Source of the DNA: Wenzhouxiangella sp.
GTDB lineage: Bacteria; Pseudomonadota; Gammaproteobacteria; Xanthomonadales; Wenzhouxiangellaceae
Direction of reading: 5' to 3'
Length of the DNA: 34,328 nt
Assembly (NCBI GenBank): GCA_007135355.1
Contig: SLJA01000002.1
Coordinates: forward strand, 1 to 34,328
Shown: positions 24,668 to 33,804 of the stretch, piece by piece
Layout of the letters: every line of letters begins with the position of its first letter
How positions within the stretch are numbered: position 1 is the stretch's first letter
Position numbers and translations under genes: made by a program
The notes under the pieces: generated by a model
The model's database searches: none
What the model saw: only the letters and a program-made list of their open reading frames with translations
Told to the model about the DNA's origin: nothing

Positions 24668-25273
24668 ATGTCGTCCCGGGCCTGGAAAACGCGGCAGCAG
24701 AACGATCCCTTCGTGCGCCGGGCACGGGATGAAGGGTATCGCGCCCGCGCGGCGTACAAGCTGCTGGAACTGGCCGATAAGGACAGCCTGTTCAAGAACG
24801 TTGGTGTCGTGGTCGATCTGGGTGCCGCGCCAGGTAGTTGGTCGCAGGTCGCCCGTCAGCAGCTAGGACCGGAGGCTCGGGTTGTGGCGTTGGACCTCCT
24901 GCCCATGGAACCCCTGCCCGGGGTGGTGTTCTTACAGGGGGATTTTCGCGAGGATGCGGTGCTGGCTGATCTTGAGCAGACTCTGGCCGGGCGCCGGGTC
25001 GACCTGGTGCTGTCGGACATGGCGCCGAATCTGTCCGGCATCGGGCCGGCTGATCAGGCGCGCAGCATCCATCTGGCCGAATTGGCGCTGGAATTTGCCC
25101 GCGAATGGCTGGCACCGAAGGGCGTTTGCGTGGTCAAAGTGTTTCAGGGTGAAGGGTTTGACGGCCTGCTCACCCGCTTCAGGCAATCATTCACGCGTGT
25201 CAAGGTGCGCAAGCCGGCGGCTTCGCGTTCCGAAAGCCGGGAAGTGTATCTGGTCGGCTCGCAGCCGGCCTGA
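24668..25273 (+). CDS. rlmE: 23S rRNA (uridine-2552-2'-O)-methyltransferase RlmE (FtsJ/RrmJ)
   Basis: RlmE methylates U2552 in the A loop of 23S rRNA, a late 50S assembly step. The 201-aa protein has the SAM-binding [10 protein letters not shown] (residues 51-60) and the complete K-D-K-E tetrad of this family: Lys31, Asp117 (LSDMAPN), Lys157 (VVKVFQG) and Glu192 ([12 protein letters not shown]). GAGGAG lies eight bases before the ATG. It is followed by ftsH after 68 bases, the usual heat-shock-linked pair, but I could not see a convincing sigma-32 promoter in the 68 bases between yhbY and rlmE. Confidence 0.96.
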   Translation: MSSRAWKTRQQNDPFVRRARDEGYRARAAYKLLELADKDSLFKNVGVVVDLGAAPGSWSQVARQQLGPEARVVALDLLPMEPLPGVVFLQGDFREDAVLADLEQTLAGRRVDLVLSDMAPNLSGIGPADQARSIHLAELALEFAREWLAPKGVCVVKVFQGEGFDGLLTRFRQSFTRVKVRKPAASRSESREVYLVGSQPA

Positions 25274-25297
25274 AAAAAGAGCGTGCTCGCCCTCGCG

Positions 25298-25303
25298 TAC
25301 AAT
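25298..25303 (+). promoter_or_regulatory. Candidate -10 box for ftsH
   Basis: TACAAT in the rlmE-ftsH gap predicts a start near 25310 and a 32-base leader to the TTG start of ftsH. The -35 region is poor. It could give ftsH extra expression apart from read-through from rlmE. Confidence 0.4.
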
Positions 25304-25341
25304 GCAAGTTTGGGCCTAACCAAAGCTAACGGAGAAAGCTG

Positions 25342-27261
25342 TTGAGCGATTTTGCCAAAAACCTGCTGATGTGGATCGTCATCGCCATGGTGCTGATGAG
25401 CGTATTCAATTACTACTCGCAGCCGCAGGAGCAGCAGACGCGGGAAATGAGCTATTCGACCTTTTTGGAAGAGGTGCGTCGCGGTAATGTCGATAGCGTG
25501 GTTATCCAGGAGACCAATGGCAGCCGCACTATTACGGGTCAGGCCCGGGATGGTCAGCGCTTCAGCTTGACCGCTCCACAAGACCCAGGATTGATTCAGG
25601 ACCTGATCGAGAATCGCGTGGAATTCACCGGCGCCGAGCCTCAGAGCCGTTCGCTGGTGGTCGACATTCTGATCAGCCTGCTGCCGGTTCTGGTGCTGGT
25701 CGGGTTGTGGGTGTACTTCATGCGCCAGATGCAGGGCGGCATGGGCGGCCGCGGCGGCGCCATGAGTTTTGGCAAGTCGCGCGCCAAGCTGCAGGGCGAG
25801 GACCAGGTCAAGGTGACCTTTCAGGATGTGGCCGGCTGCGAAGAAGCTAAAGACGAAGTGACCGAACTGGTCGACTTCTTACGCTCGCCGGCCAAGTTTC
25901 AGCGCCTTGGTGGCCATATCCCCAAGGGGATTCTGATGGTGGGCCCGCCCGGCACCGGCAAGACCTTGTTGGCGCGCGCCATTGCCGGTGAGGCCCGCGT
26001 GCCGTTTTTCTCGATCTCTGGTTCCGATTTCGTCGAGATGTTCGTCGGGGTCGGCGCGTCGCGGGTTCGTGACATGTTCGAGACGGCCAAGAAGCATGCT
26101 CCGTGCATCATCTTTATCGACGAAATTGACGCCGTCGGTCGCCAGCGCGGCGCCGGTCTGGGCGGCGGCCACGACGAGCGCGAGCAGACGCTGAACCAGC
26201 TGTTGGTCGAGATGGACGGTTTCGAAGGCAACGAGGGCATCATTCTGATCGCTGCTACCAACCGTCCGGATGTGCTGGACCAGGCGCTGCTGCGGCCCGG
26301 TCGTTTTGATCGCCAGGTCGTGGTGCCGCTGCCCGACCTGAAGGGTCGCGAGCAGATTCTGAAAGTGCACATGCGTAAGGTGCCGCTGGGCGACAACGTC
26401 GATGCCCGCGTGATTGCGCGCGGAACGCCGGGCTTCTCGGGCGCAGATCTGGCCAATCTGGTCAACGAGGCCGCGCTGTTCGCTGCGCGCCAGGACAGCA
26501 AGACGGTGCAGCAGACGCATTTCGACATGGCCAAGGACAAGATCATGATGGGCGCCGAGCGCAAATCCATGGTCATGTCCGAGGAAGACAAGCTGCTGAC
26601 CGCCTACCACGAGGCCGGCCACGCCATTGTCGGCCGCATCGTGCCCGAACACGACCCGGTCTACAAGGTCACCATCATCCCACGTGGTCGCGCGCTGGGC
26701 GTGACCATGTTCCTGCCCGAGGAAGACAAATACTCGATGACGCGCAAGCAGCTCAATTCGCAGCTGGCCAGTCTGTTTGGCGGACGCGTGGCCGAGGAGC
26801 TGATCTACGGCATGGATAACGTCACTACGGGGGCATCCAACGATATCGAACGTGCCTCCCAGCTGGCCCGGAACATGGTCACCAAGTGGGGGCTGTCCGA
26901 CACCATGGGCCCGCTGGCTTACGGCGAGAATGAAGACGAAGTGTTTCTCGGGCGATCCGTGACGCAGCACAAGCACATTTCGGACGAAACGCATCGCCAG
27001 CTCGACAAGGAAGTGCGTCGCATCATTGATCATGCCTACGACACCGCCAAGCAGATTCTCGAAGACAATCGAGAGAAGCTGGAAATCATGGCCCAGGCCC
27101 TGATGCGCTACGAGACCATTGATGTCAAGCAGATCGACCAGATCATGGAAGGGCGTGAGCCCGATCCGCCGGAGGGTTGGAATGACAGCCCGCCGCCGCC
27201 AAGCCCCCTGGGCGGTGGTGGATCGGGCGAAGAGCCCAGCGGTCAACCGGCACCAGGCTGA
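25342..27261 (+). CDS. ftsH: ATP-dependent zinc metalloprotease FtsH
   Basis: FtsH is a membrane-bound hexameric AAA+ protease that degrades misfolded membrane proteins and regulators such as LpxC and sigma-32. The 639-aa chain has two membrane helices (about 9-22 and 106-126) around a small periplasmic domain, Walker A GPPGTGKT (201-208), Walker B IIFIDEID (256-263), the second-region-of-homology [20 protein letters not shown] (307-325), and the zinc site HEAGH (423-427). The C-terminal tail is proline- and glycine-rich. It starts with TTG, supported by GGAG eight bases upstream and by the conserved start [10 protein letters not shown]; no usable ATG is nearby. A strong hairpin follows. Confidence 0.97.
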   Translation: MSDFAKNLLMWIVIAMVLMSVFNYYSQPQEQQTREMSYSTFLEEVRRGNVDSVVIQETNGSRTITGQARDGQRFSLTAPQDPGLIQDLIENRVEFTGAEPQSRSLVVDILISLLPVLVLVGLWVYFMRQMQGGMGGRGGAMSFGKSRAKLQGEDQVKVTFQDVAGCEEAKDEVTELVDFLRSPAKFQRLGGHIPKGILMVGPPGTGKTLLARAIAGEARVPFFSISGSDFVEMFVGVGASRVRDMFETAKKHAPCIIFIDEIDAVGRQRGAGLGGGHDEREQTLNQLLVEMDGFEGNEGIILIAATNRPDVLDQALLRPGRFDRQVVVPLPDLKGREQILKVHMRKVPLGDNVDARVIARGTPGFSGADLANLVNEAALFAARQDSKTVQQTHFDMAKDKIMMGAERKSMVMSEEDKLLTAYHEAGHAIVGRIVPEHDPVYKVTIIPRGRALGVTMFLPEEDKYSMTRKQLNSQLASLFGGRVAEELIYGMDNVTTGASNDIERASQLARNMVTKWGLSDTMGPLAYGENEDEVFLGRSVTQHKHISDETHRQLDKEVRRIIDHAYDTAKQILEDNREKLEIMAQALMRYETIDVKQIDQIMEGREPDPPEGWNDSPPPPSPLGGGGSGEEPSGQPAPG

Positions 27262-27284
27262 CCATAGCGCGAATGAGACGGGTG

Positions 27285-27311
27285 GAAACGCCGGCCGCTG
27301 GCCGGCGTTTC
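27285..27311 (+). terminator. Strong intrinsic-type hairpin after ftsH
   Basis: GAAACGCCGGCC (27285-27296) and GGCCGGCGTTTC (27300-27311) make a perfect 12-bp stem with a three-base loop, 24 bases after the ftsH stop. The T residues lie within the stem foot (GTTTC) rather than in a long tail. It should end most rlmE-ftsH transcripts and makes a separate folP promoter necessary. Confidence 0.75.
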
Positions 27312-27367
27312 TGCGTCTGATCAGGAGAGCTTGTCAGGAGATCCGCGATCAAATGCCCTGGTCGCGA

Positions 27368-27373
27368 TAAAAT
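27368..27373 (+). promoter_or_regulatory. Candidate -10 box for the folP-glmM operon
   Basis: TAAAAT (in GCGATAAAATGG) predicts a start near 27380 and a 46-base leader to the folP ATG. TTGTCA at 27331-27336 resembles a -35 box but is 31 bases away. The preceding terminator makes a promoter in this gap likely. Confidence 0.4.
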
Positions 27374-27425
27374 GGTGTGCTTTGCCGTACTGCGCGAGCG
27401 ATCGTCAAGGGAATCCTGACTGCCG

Positions 27426-28286
27426 ATGAAATTCGACCTGTTGGAACGCATCGAACACGCGCGGCACAAAGCCCGGCCGCTGGTTATGGGCGTGGTCAAC
27501 GTCACGCCGGACTCTTTCTCCGACGGCGGTCTTTTTGCCAGTCGGGAGCACGCAATTGCTCATGCGCTGGATCTGGTCGAGCAGGGTGCCGATATTCTCG
27601 ATATTGGTGGCGAATCGACTCGCCCCGGCGCGGAGCCGGTAACAGAGGCCGCCGAACTGGAGCGAGTCGTGCCGGTGATTGCGGGCATACGCGCGGCGTC
27701 GGCGATCCCGATCTCCGTTGATACCAGCAAACCGGCGGTCATGCGCTCAGCGGTCGGCGCCGGCGCCGATATGATCAATGATGTCAACGCGCTGCGTGCT
27801 CCCGGCGCCGTTGCCACAGCCGCGGATCTGGAAGTGCCGGTATGCCTGATGCATATGCAGGGTGAACCGCGGACGATGCAGCAGGCGCCGGCCTACGAAG
27901 ATGTGGTGGCGGAGATCAAAGCTTTTTTCCAAGCGAGAATCCGTGATTGTCGGGCCGCGGGGATTCCTTCCCAAGCGCTGGTGCTGGATCCGGGCTTCGG
28001 CTTTGGCAAGACACTGGCGCATAATCTGCAGCTGCTGGCCGGCCTTGAGCGTTTTGCCGCCCTTGGGCTGCCGCTTTTGGCCGGCCTGTCGCGCAAATCC
28101 ATGCTCGGTGCCATCACCGGCCGGGAGCGGCCGGACCAGCGGCTTGCCGCGTCCGTTGCCGCTGCAGTGCTGGCGGCAGAGCGGGGGGCTGCCATTATCC
28201 GGGTGCATGATGTGGTCGAGACCGTGGATGCCCTGAAGGTGCTGCAGGCGCTCAAACAAACCGAAATGCAAGGAAAAGCGGGATGA
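27426..28286 (+). CDS. folP: Dihydropteroate synthase
   Basis: FolP joins p-aminobenzoate to 6-hydroxymethyl-dihydropterin diphosphate in folate synthesis and is the sulfonamide target. The 286-aa protein has [15 protein letters not shown] (pterin/diphosphate loop, residues 21-35), [44 protein letters not shown] and [11 protein letters not shown]. All family signatures are intact, with no insertion of the sort seen in sulfonamide-resistant variants. In-frame stops exclude a longer start. The gene overlaps glmM by ATGA, the classic pair. Confidence 0.97.
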   Translation: MKFDLLERIEHARHKARPLVMGVVNVTPDSFSDGGLFASREHAIAHALDLVEQGADILDIGGESTRPGAEPVTEAAELERVVPVIAGIRAASAIPISVDTSKPAVMRSAVGAGADMINDVNALRAPGAVATAADLEVPVCLMHMQGEPRTMQQAPAYEDVVAEIKAFFQARIRDCRAAGIPSQALVLDPGFGFGKTLAHNLQLLAGLERFAALGLPLLAGLSRKSMLGAITGRERPDQRLAASVAAAVLAAERGAAIIRVHDVVETVDALKVLQALKQTEMQGKAG

Positions 28287-29629
28287 AACACTTTGGTACC
28301 GATGGCATCCGTGGGCGCGTCGGCGAGTCGCCGATTACCGTCGAGTTCATTCTCAAGCTGGGCTGGGCGGCCGGTCGGGTCCTGACCCAACGCAGCGATG
28401 AGCGTTGCGCCGTTGTCATTGGCAAAGACACCCGGATTTCGGGTTACCTGTTCGAATCGGCGCTGGAGGCCGGTTTTTCCGCCGCCGGTGTCGACGTCTT
28501 GCTGCTGGGCCCCATGCCAACGCCGGCAATTGCCCACATGACGCGCAGCCTAGGTGGCGCCGCCGGAATTGTCATCTCGGCTTCGCACAATCCTTACGAA
28601 GACAACGGCATCAAGTTTTTTTCCGGCGAGGGCCTGAAGCTGGATGATGAGGTGCAGGCGGCCATCGAGTCGGCGCTGGACCTGCCGCTACAGCAGGTTC
28701 GCCCCCACCAGCTGGGCAAGGCGGCGCGCATCGACGACGCGGTCGGTCGTTATATCGAATATTGCAAGGGCACGGTGACCTGGGGTACGCGCTTCGATGG
28801 TCTGAAGATCGTGCTCGACTGCGCCAACGGTGCCACCTACCGGATCGCCCCGGCCGTTTTCCGTGAACTCGGTGCCGAGGTGGTTGCGATCCATGATCGC
28901 CCCGACGGGCTCAATATCAACAAGCGCTGCGGCTCGACGCATCCGCAGAGCCTGACTGAAGCGGTGCAGGCCGAGCGGGCCGATTTGGGCATTGCTTTCG
29001 ATGGTGACGGCGACCGGGTGCTGCTGGTCGATCATCGCGGCCAGGTGATTGATGGTGACCAGATTCTTTACCTGCTCGCCAATGCGCGTCGCAGCGCCGG
29101 CCGCCTGGTTGGCGGCGTGGTCGGCACGGTGATGAGTAATTTCGGACTGGAAGAAATCTTTCAGCAGCTGCGGATTCCGTTTCAGCGCAGCCAGGTTGGC
29201 GACCGCCACGTCCACGAATTGCTGGTTCGCAACGGCTGGGTGCTGGGTGGGGAGACGTCCGGGCATATCCTGTGTCTGGACCGTGCTTCGACTGGTTGCG
29301 GTATCGTCAGCGCCCTGCAGGTGGTCGAGGTAGTAGCCGCCGGTCGCCAGTCTCTAGCGGCCCTGGTGTCGGGCTTGCACAAGTACCCGCAGGTCATGGT
29401 CAACGTGCCGGTTACCGGCAATGCGCGTGAGGTGCTGCAGGGAGACCCGAGCGTGGCCCGCGCCGTGGAAGACGCCGAAGCCCGTCTAGCCGGCAAGGGT
29501 CGGGTCATCCTGCGGCCTTCCGGTACCGAACCGGTGGTGCGTGTCACCGTAGAGGGGCGTGACGCGATCGAAGTACAGGCTATTGCCGATGAATTGGCCG
29601 AGGTCGTGGCCGGAGCGATAACGTCATGA
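28283..29629 (+). CDS. glmM: Phosphoglucosamine mutase
   Basis: GlmM turns glucosamine-6-phosphate into glucosamine-1-phosphate for UDP-GlcNAc, hence for peptidoglycan and lipopolysaccharide. The 448-aa protein starts with [12 protein letters not shown]. It has the phosphoserine loop [12 protein letters not shown] (Ser101, matching Ser102 of E. coli), the metal loop DGDGDR (Asp240-Asp244), the sugar-binding GGETSGH and the phosphate-binding [12 protein letters not shown]. It overlaps folP upstream and the oxygenase gene downstream, both by ATGA, so all three are one translational unit. Confidence 0.97.
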   Translation: MKHFGTDGIRGRVGESPITVEFILKLGWAAGRVLTQRSDERCAVVIGKDTRISGYLFESALEAGFSAAGVDVLLLGPMPTPAIAHMTRSLGGAAGIVISASHNPYEDNGIKFFSGEGLKLDDEVQAAIESALDLPLQQVRPHQLGKAARIDDAVGRYIEYCKGTVTWGTRFDGLKIVLDCANGATYRIAPAVFRELGAEVVAIHDRPDGLNINKRCGSTHPQSLTEAVQAERADLGIAFDGDGDRVLLVDHRGQVIDGDQILYLLANARRSAGRLVGGVVGTVMSNFGLEEIFQQLRIPFQRSQVGDRHVHELLVRNGWVLGGETSGHILCLDRASTGCGIVSALQVVEVVAAGRQSLAALVSGLHKYPQVMVNVPVTGNAREVLQGDPSVARAVEDAEARLAGKGRVILRPSGTEPVVRVTVEGRDAIEVQAIADELAEVVAGAITS

Positions 29630-30570
29630 GTGAAGCCGCTGCTATTCCCGTACTGTCGTTGACTGATTTCGACCGACAGCGCGGTCAGTTTACCGATCGC
29701 ATCGGCCGGGCCTGGCGCGAGTTCGGCTTCGTCGGTATTCGCGATCATGGCATCGCCGATGACATCATTGATTCCGGCTATGCCGTCTTCAAACAGTTTT
29801 TCGCATTGCCGGAAGCGGTCAAGCAAGGCTACCGGTTGCCCGGCCAGGGCGGCGCGCGCGGCTATACCGGGTTCGGCGTGGAACAAGCTAAGGACCACAA
29901 TGTGCCCGATTTGAAGGAATTCTGGCACGTCGGCCGCGAGATCGAGGGTGAAAATCCTTTCCCGGAAATCCTGCTGCCCAACCTGTGGCCTTCGCAGGTG
30001 CCGGAGTTTCGCGCCGCGGCGCTGGCCCTTTATCGGGCTCTGGATCAGCTGGGTGCGCGGCTGTTGTCGGCCATCGCGCTGGATCTGGGGCTGGAGCGGG
30101 ACTGGTTTGCCGATAAGGTCAACCATGGCAATTCCATCCTCCGGCCGATTCATTACCCGCCGATTGCCCATGCGCCGGAAGGCGCGGTGCGGGCCGCGCG
30201 TCATGAAGACATCAACCTGATCACGCTGCTGATTGGCTCGAAAGAGCAGGGGCTGGAAATCCTCACCCGCGACCAGCGCTGGGTACCGGTGTCGACCCTG
30301 CCCGGTACCATCGTCGTCAATGTCGGCGATATGCTGCAGCGCCTGACCAATCATGTCTACGCCTCGACCACGCATCGAGTCGTCAATCCGCCGGGTGAGG
30401 CCGCGCGTCAGCCGCGCTACTCGATTCCCTTCTTCCTCCATCCCAATCCGGATTTCGTGATCGAGACTTTGCCCCAGTGCATCTCGGACCAGCGACCGAA
30501 TCGCTACCCCGAACCGATCACCTCGCATGACTACCTGATGGAACGCCTGCGCCAGATCGGTTTGTTGTAA
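29626..30570 (+). CDS. Isopenicillin N synthase-like 2-oxoglutarate/Fe(II) dioxygenase
   Basis: This 314-aa protein has the double-stranded beta-helix oxygenase fold of the isopenicillin-N-synthase/gibberellin-oxidase class. The N-terminal DIOX_N-type part reads [37 protein letters not shown]. The iron ligands are His193 and Asp195 ([12 protein letters not shown]) and His250 (STTHRVVNP). Arg264 and Ser266 (RYSIPFF) would bind 2-oxoglutarate. Bacterial relatives are annotated loosely and their substrates are mostly unknown; antibiotic synthesis is not implied. It overlaps glmM by ATGA, the slot usually held by secG in gammaproteobacteria. Confidence 0.87.
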   Translation: MSEAAAIPVLSLTDFDRQRGQFTDRIGRAWREFGFVGIRDHGIADDIIDSGYAVFKQFFALPEAVKQGYRLPGQGGARGYTGFGVEQAKDHNVPDLKEFWHVGREIEGENPFPEILLPNLWPSQVPEFRAAALALYRALDQLGARLLSAIALDLGLERDWFADKVNHGNSILRPIHYPPIAHAPEGAVRAARHEDINLITLLIGSKEQGLEILTRDQRWVPVSTLPGTIVVNVGDMLQRLTNHVYASTTHRVVNPPGEAARQPRYSIPFFLHPNPDFVIETLPQCISDQRPNRYPEPITSHDYLMERLRQIGLL

Positions 30571-30681
30571 ACGGCCGCTTGATCAGACAGGCGCGCCGAT
30601 GATGGCTGCGCCGCACGCCGGCTGCAGAGCGGGTGGGAACCATAAGCGCCTATGGCCGCTGTCGCTCGGTTGAGAAATGGT

Positions 30682-32040
30682 TCAGCTTGATACGGGCTTG
30701 GCTACGATCTGAGCCTTGACCTCGAAATGCCGAAACAACAAATTCACGTTCTTTCCCGGTTTGAACTGTGTGATCCGCGTCAGCGCATTCCCATCCGTAT
30801 CGCGCACCACGGCGTACCCGCGTTCCAGCACCCGTAGCGGGCTGACGCTGTCAAGCGCGCGGGCCTGGCTGGTCAGACGTGCTTGGGCCCGTTCCAGCTG
30901 GTGTTCGACAGCCAAGCGCAGCCTTTGCCGCTGGGCGCGGTAGCGCTCGGCCAGACGCTCGATTTGACCGGCGGGGCTGGCCTGATCCAGGCGAGCGCGG
31001 GTGGAGTCCAGGCGCTGATCGCAGCGCGCCAGAATCTGGAGCATGCCGCGCCCCAGTCTGCGCTGGAGGCTTGTGTGCCGAACCTGAAGTTCCTTCAGGC
31101 GGCGCTCTGGACGATGGGCGAGCAGGCGACGGGTCCAATGATCCAGGCCCTGGGCTTGTCGATCCAGGTGACGCAGTGCAGCGCCGCACAGGCGCGTGCG
31201 CAAGGCTTTGAGCTGGCGCACCAGGGCAGGGCCGTCAGGTGTTGCAGCCGCAGCGGCCGCGCTGGGGGTCGGCGCGCGCAGGTCGGCGACAAAATCGGCG
31301 ATGGTGAAATCTGTTTCGTGCCCGACGCCGCTGACCACGGGTGTTTCAAGCGCGGCGATGACGTGGGCTAGCGTTTCGTCGTTGAAGGCCCAAAGGTCCT
31401 CCAGAGAACCGCCGCCACGCGCCAACAAGATGACGTCGGCGAAACCGTCGCTGTCCGCGGCCCGCAAGGCGCGTTTGAGCTCATCGGGTGCCTGGGCTCC
31501 CTGGACCAGCGACGGATAAATGCGCACCTCGGCCAGCGGCCAGCGCTGCTCGATGACATTCAGTATGTCGCGCACCGCGGCCCCGCCCGGGCTGGTTACG
31601 ATGGCCAGCCTTTGTGGCCACGATGGCAATGGCTTCTTGCGATTTGGGTCAAACAGGCCCGCCGCTTCGAGTTTCTTTTTCAAGGCATCGAAGGCCGCCT
31701 GCAGTTCGCCGGCGCCGGCTGACAGCAGACCGTCGGCGATCAATTGATAGTCACCGCGCGGCTCATACAGGCTCAGGCGTCCGCGTACCAGCACTTCGTC
31801 GCCGTTGGCAGGCTGGAAGCCGATGCCAGCGGCATTGCCCCGGAACAGAGCGCAACGGATCTGCGCGCGCTGGTCTTTGAGGGTGAAGTAGATATGGCCG
31901 GAAGGCGGGCGGGCGAGATTGGATATTTCGCCGCGTAGCCACAGCCGAGGAAAGCCGGCCTCCAGGTGCACGCGGGCTTCCTGGTTGAGTTCGGCCGGGG
32001 CGTAAATCCGGGTTTCCGGACCTGGAGCGGCTAAAGACAT
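30682..32040 (-). CDS. xseA: Exodeoxyribonuclease VII large subunit
   Basis: XseA is the catalytic subunit of the single-strand exonuclease ExoVII, which works with the small XseB. The 452-aa protein has the N-terminal OB-fold (LWLRGEISNLARPPSGHIYFTLKDQRAQIRCALFRG), the nuclease core (RLAIVTSPGGAAVRDILNVIEQRWP, LARGGGSLEDLWAFNDE, TPVVSGVGHETDFTIADFVADLRAPTPSAAAA) and the long C-terminal coiled coil that binds XseB. The start at 32040 gives the family-typical N-terminus; the frame runs to 32091, but the TATAAT at 32052-32047 lies between, making the longer form unlikely. xseB is not next to it. Confidence 0.96.
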   Translation of the reverse strand: MSLAAPGPETRIYAPAELNQEARVHLEAGFPRLWLRGEISNLARPPSGHIYFTLKDQRAQIRCALFRGNAAGIGFQPANGDEVLVRGRLSLYEPRGDYQLIADGLLSAGAGELQAAFDALKKKLEAAGLFDPNRKKPLPSWPQRLAIVTSPGGAAVRDILNVIEQRWPLAEVRIYPSLVQGAQAPDELKRALRAADSDGFADVILLARGGGSLEDLWAFNDETLAHVIAALETPVVSGVGHETDFTIADFVADLRAPTPSAAAAAATPDGPALVRQLKALRTRLCGAALRHLDRQAQGLDHWTRRLLAHRPERRLKELQVRHTSLQRRLGRGMLQILARCDQRLDSTRARLDQASPAGQIERLAERYRAQRQRLRLAVEHQLERAQARLTSQARALDSVSPLRVLERGYAVVRDTDGNALTRITQFKPGKNVNLLFRHFEVKAQIVAKPVSS

Positions 32041-32046
32041 GGCGGG

Positions 32047-32052
32047 ATTATA
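32047..32052 (-). promoter_or_regulatory. Perfect -10 box for xseA, predicting a leaderless mRNA
   Basis: On the minus strand TATAAT lies here and the base seven positions further is 32040, the A of the xseA ATG. There is no ribosome-binding sequence in the six bases between. No matching -35 box is obvious. The message would therefore begin at, or within a base or two of, the start codon. Confidence 0.5.
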
Positions 32053-32164
32053 CGGGGCTTGAGCACCCGGGCGGCGATCGCCGATTTCCAATCAAAATGG
32101 CGGTTTTTTGCGGCGACTGCGCTATGCTGCTCCACCGTGCAAACCTGAACGAAGCAGATTCTAA

Positions 32165-33730
32165 ATGAGTGACCGCGCTGATTTTTCCTCTGAACAGCAC
32201 CGCCTGATTCTTCGCCAGACACAAATGTCTGACTATGAAGATGTGGCCCGTATCATGGACAAAGTTTATCCGGGTGGATTGGATGGGTCGTGGACCCGGG
32301 CCCAGTTCAAGTCCCAGATCAAGCGCTTTCCGGAAGGTCAGTTGTGCATTGAGGACAAGGGGCAGGTAGTGGCCGCGGCCATTTCCATGCGGGTCAAATA
32401 CAGCCGTTGGGGTCACGAGCACAAATATTGGGACATCGTCGGAAACGGATATCTCACCACGCACGATCCCAAGGGTGATGTGTTGTACGGTGTCGATGTC
32501 TTCGTTGATCCCGACTATCGCGATCTACGCCTGGGTCGGCGCCTGTATGATGCACGCAAGGAGTTGTGCGAAAACCTCAACCTGCGCAAGATTGTCGTGG
32601 GTGGGCGTATCCCCGGTTACCACAAGCATCAGGACGAGCTCTCTCCACAACAATACGTGGCCAAGGTTCGTTCACGCGAACTCAGTGACCCGATTCTCAC
32701 TTTTCAGCTGGCCAATGATTTCCAGGTGCGCAAGATCGTGCGCGGTTACCTGCCCGACGATAAAGCCTCGGCCGGTTACGCCGTGCTGCTGGAATGGGTC
32801 AATGTTTACTACGAAGAAGAACGGCCTGGCGCGGTTGGTGGTCGTCCGTCGGACGTGCGCATCGGCGCGGTGCAATGGCAGATGCGACCAACCCGCACCC
32901 TCGAGGACTTGTACTCCCAGGTCGAGTATTTCATCGATGCGGTGTCCGGCTACCAGGCCGACGTGGTCCTGTTTCCCGAGTTTTTCAACGGTCCGATGAT
33001 GGCGCCGTGGAATGATCAGGGGCCGGCCGAAGCGGTGCGCCAGCTGGCCGGCTACACCGAGCAGGTGCGCGATCAGCTGCTGCGCTACGCAGTGTCGTAC
33101 AACATCAATATCGTGGCCGGTTCCATGCCCGAGTATGACGGCGAGGAACTCCGCAACGTGTGCTACCTGCTGCGCCGGGACGGCACCTGGGATCGCCAGT
33201 ACAAGATTCATGTCACCCCCGATGAGAAGAGCTACTGGGGCCTGACCGGCGGCAACCGAGTGGCCGTTTTTGATACCGATTTTGGCAAGATCGGGATCCT
33301 GATCTGTTACGACGTTGAATTCCCGGAATTGCCGCGTCTACTGGCCGAGGAGGGCATGAATATCCTGTTTGTGCCGTACTGGACCGATACCAAGAATGCC
33401 TATTTGCGCGTGCGCCGCTGCGCCCAGGCCCGGGCTATCGAAAACGAATGTTACGTCGTCATTACCGGCTCGGTCGGCAACTTGCCGCGGGTCGAGAACA
33501 TGGATATGCAGTACTCCCAGGCGGCCGTCTTCACCCCATCGGATTTTGCCTTTCCTCATGATGCGATTGCCCACGAGGCGACGCCCAACACCGAAACCAT
33601 GTTGATTGCCGACCTGGATCTGGACAATCTGCGTGAAATTCGTTCGCACGGCTCGGTGCGCAATTTGCAGGACCGGCGCCTGGATCTTTACGAATTGCGC
33701 TGGCGACCCGAGCGCGTCAAGGAAGATTAG
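32165..33730 (+). CDS. GNAT acetyltransferase-nitrilase (carbon-nitrogen hydrolase) fusion protein
   Basis: This 521-aa protein joins two enzymes. Residues 1 to about 215 form a GNAT domain (LILRQTQMSDYEDVARIMDKVYPGG, then YGVDVFVDPDYRDLRLGRRLYDARKELCENLNLRKIVVGGRIPGY, with the acetyl-CoA loop RDLRLGRRLY). Residues from about 230 form a carbon-nitrogen hydrolase with the triad Glu272 (FPEFFNGP), Lys347 (QYKIHVTPDE) and Cys381 (LICYDVEFPE). The C-terminal ENECYVVITGSVGNLPRVENMDMQYSQAAVFTP is typical of one known bacterial GNAT/nitrilase class. It probably hydrolyses an amide and acetylates an amine, but the substrate is not known. A weak -10 box (TATGCT, 32123-32128) precedes it. Confidence 0.9.
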   Translation: MSDRADFSSEQHRLILRQTQMSDYEDVARIMDKVYPGGLDGSWTRAQFKSQIKRFPEGQLCIEDKGQVVAAAISMRVKYSRWGHEHKYWDIVGNGYLTTHDPKGDVLYGVDVFVDPDYRDLRLGRRLYDARKELCENLNLRKIVVGGRIPGYHKHQDELSPQQYVAKVRSRELSDPILTFQLANDFQVRKIVRGYLPDDKASAGYAVLLEWVNVYYEEERPGAVGGRPSDVRIGAVQWQMRPTRTLEDLYSQVEYFIDAVSGYQADVVLFPEFFNGPMMAPWNDQGPAEAVRQLAGYTEQVRDQLLRYAVSYNINIVAGSMPEYDGEELRNVCYLLRRDGTWDRQYKIHVTPDEKSYWGLTGGNRVAVFDTDFGKIGILICYDVEFPELPRLLAEEGMNILFVPYWTDTKNAYLRVRRCAQARAIENECYVVITGSVGNLPRVENMDMQYSQAAVFTPSDFAFPHDAIAHEATPNTETMLIADLDLDNLREIRSHGSVRNLQDRRLDLYELRWRPERVKED

Positions 33731-33763
33731 CGACTCTTTAACGGGCTGCACCAGCTGGCTTGG

Positions 33764-33769
33764 TATCAT
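33764..33769 (+). promoter_or_regulatory. Weak -10 box before the zapG-like gene
   Basis: TATCAT in the 74-base gap after the fusion gene would place a start near 33776 and a leader of about 29 bases before the ATG at 33805. The -35 region is poor; TTTAAC at 33737-33742 is 21 bases away. Confidence 0.3.
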
Positions 33770-33804
33770 TGACGATTGTTAATCGAAACCAAGGTTAGAA
33801 GCTT

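Noticed and set aside
25879-27246. 455-aa minus-strand ORF opposite ftsH
   Set aside because: Antisense shadow of FtsH, no family features.
29182-30528. 448-aa minus-strand ORF opposite glmM and the oxygenase gene
   Set aside because: Spans two real genes on the other strand and has no motif of its own.
29626-30570. Beta-lactam biosynthesis gene
   Set aside because: The isopenicillin-N-synthase label reflects the fold; no peptide synthetase or other antibiotic gene is near.
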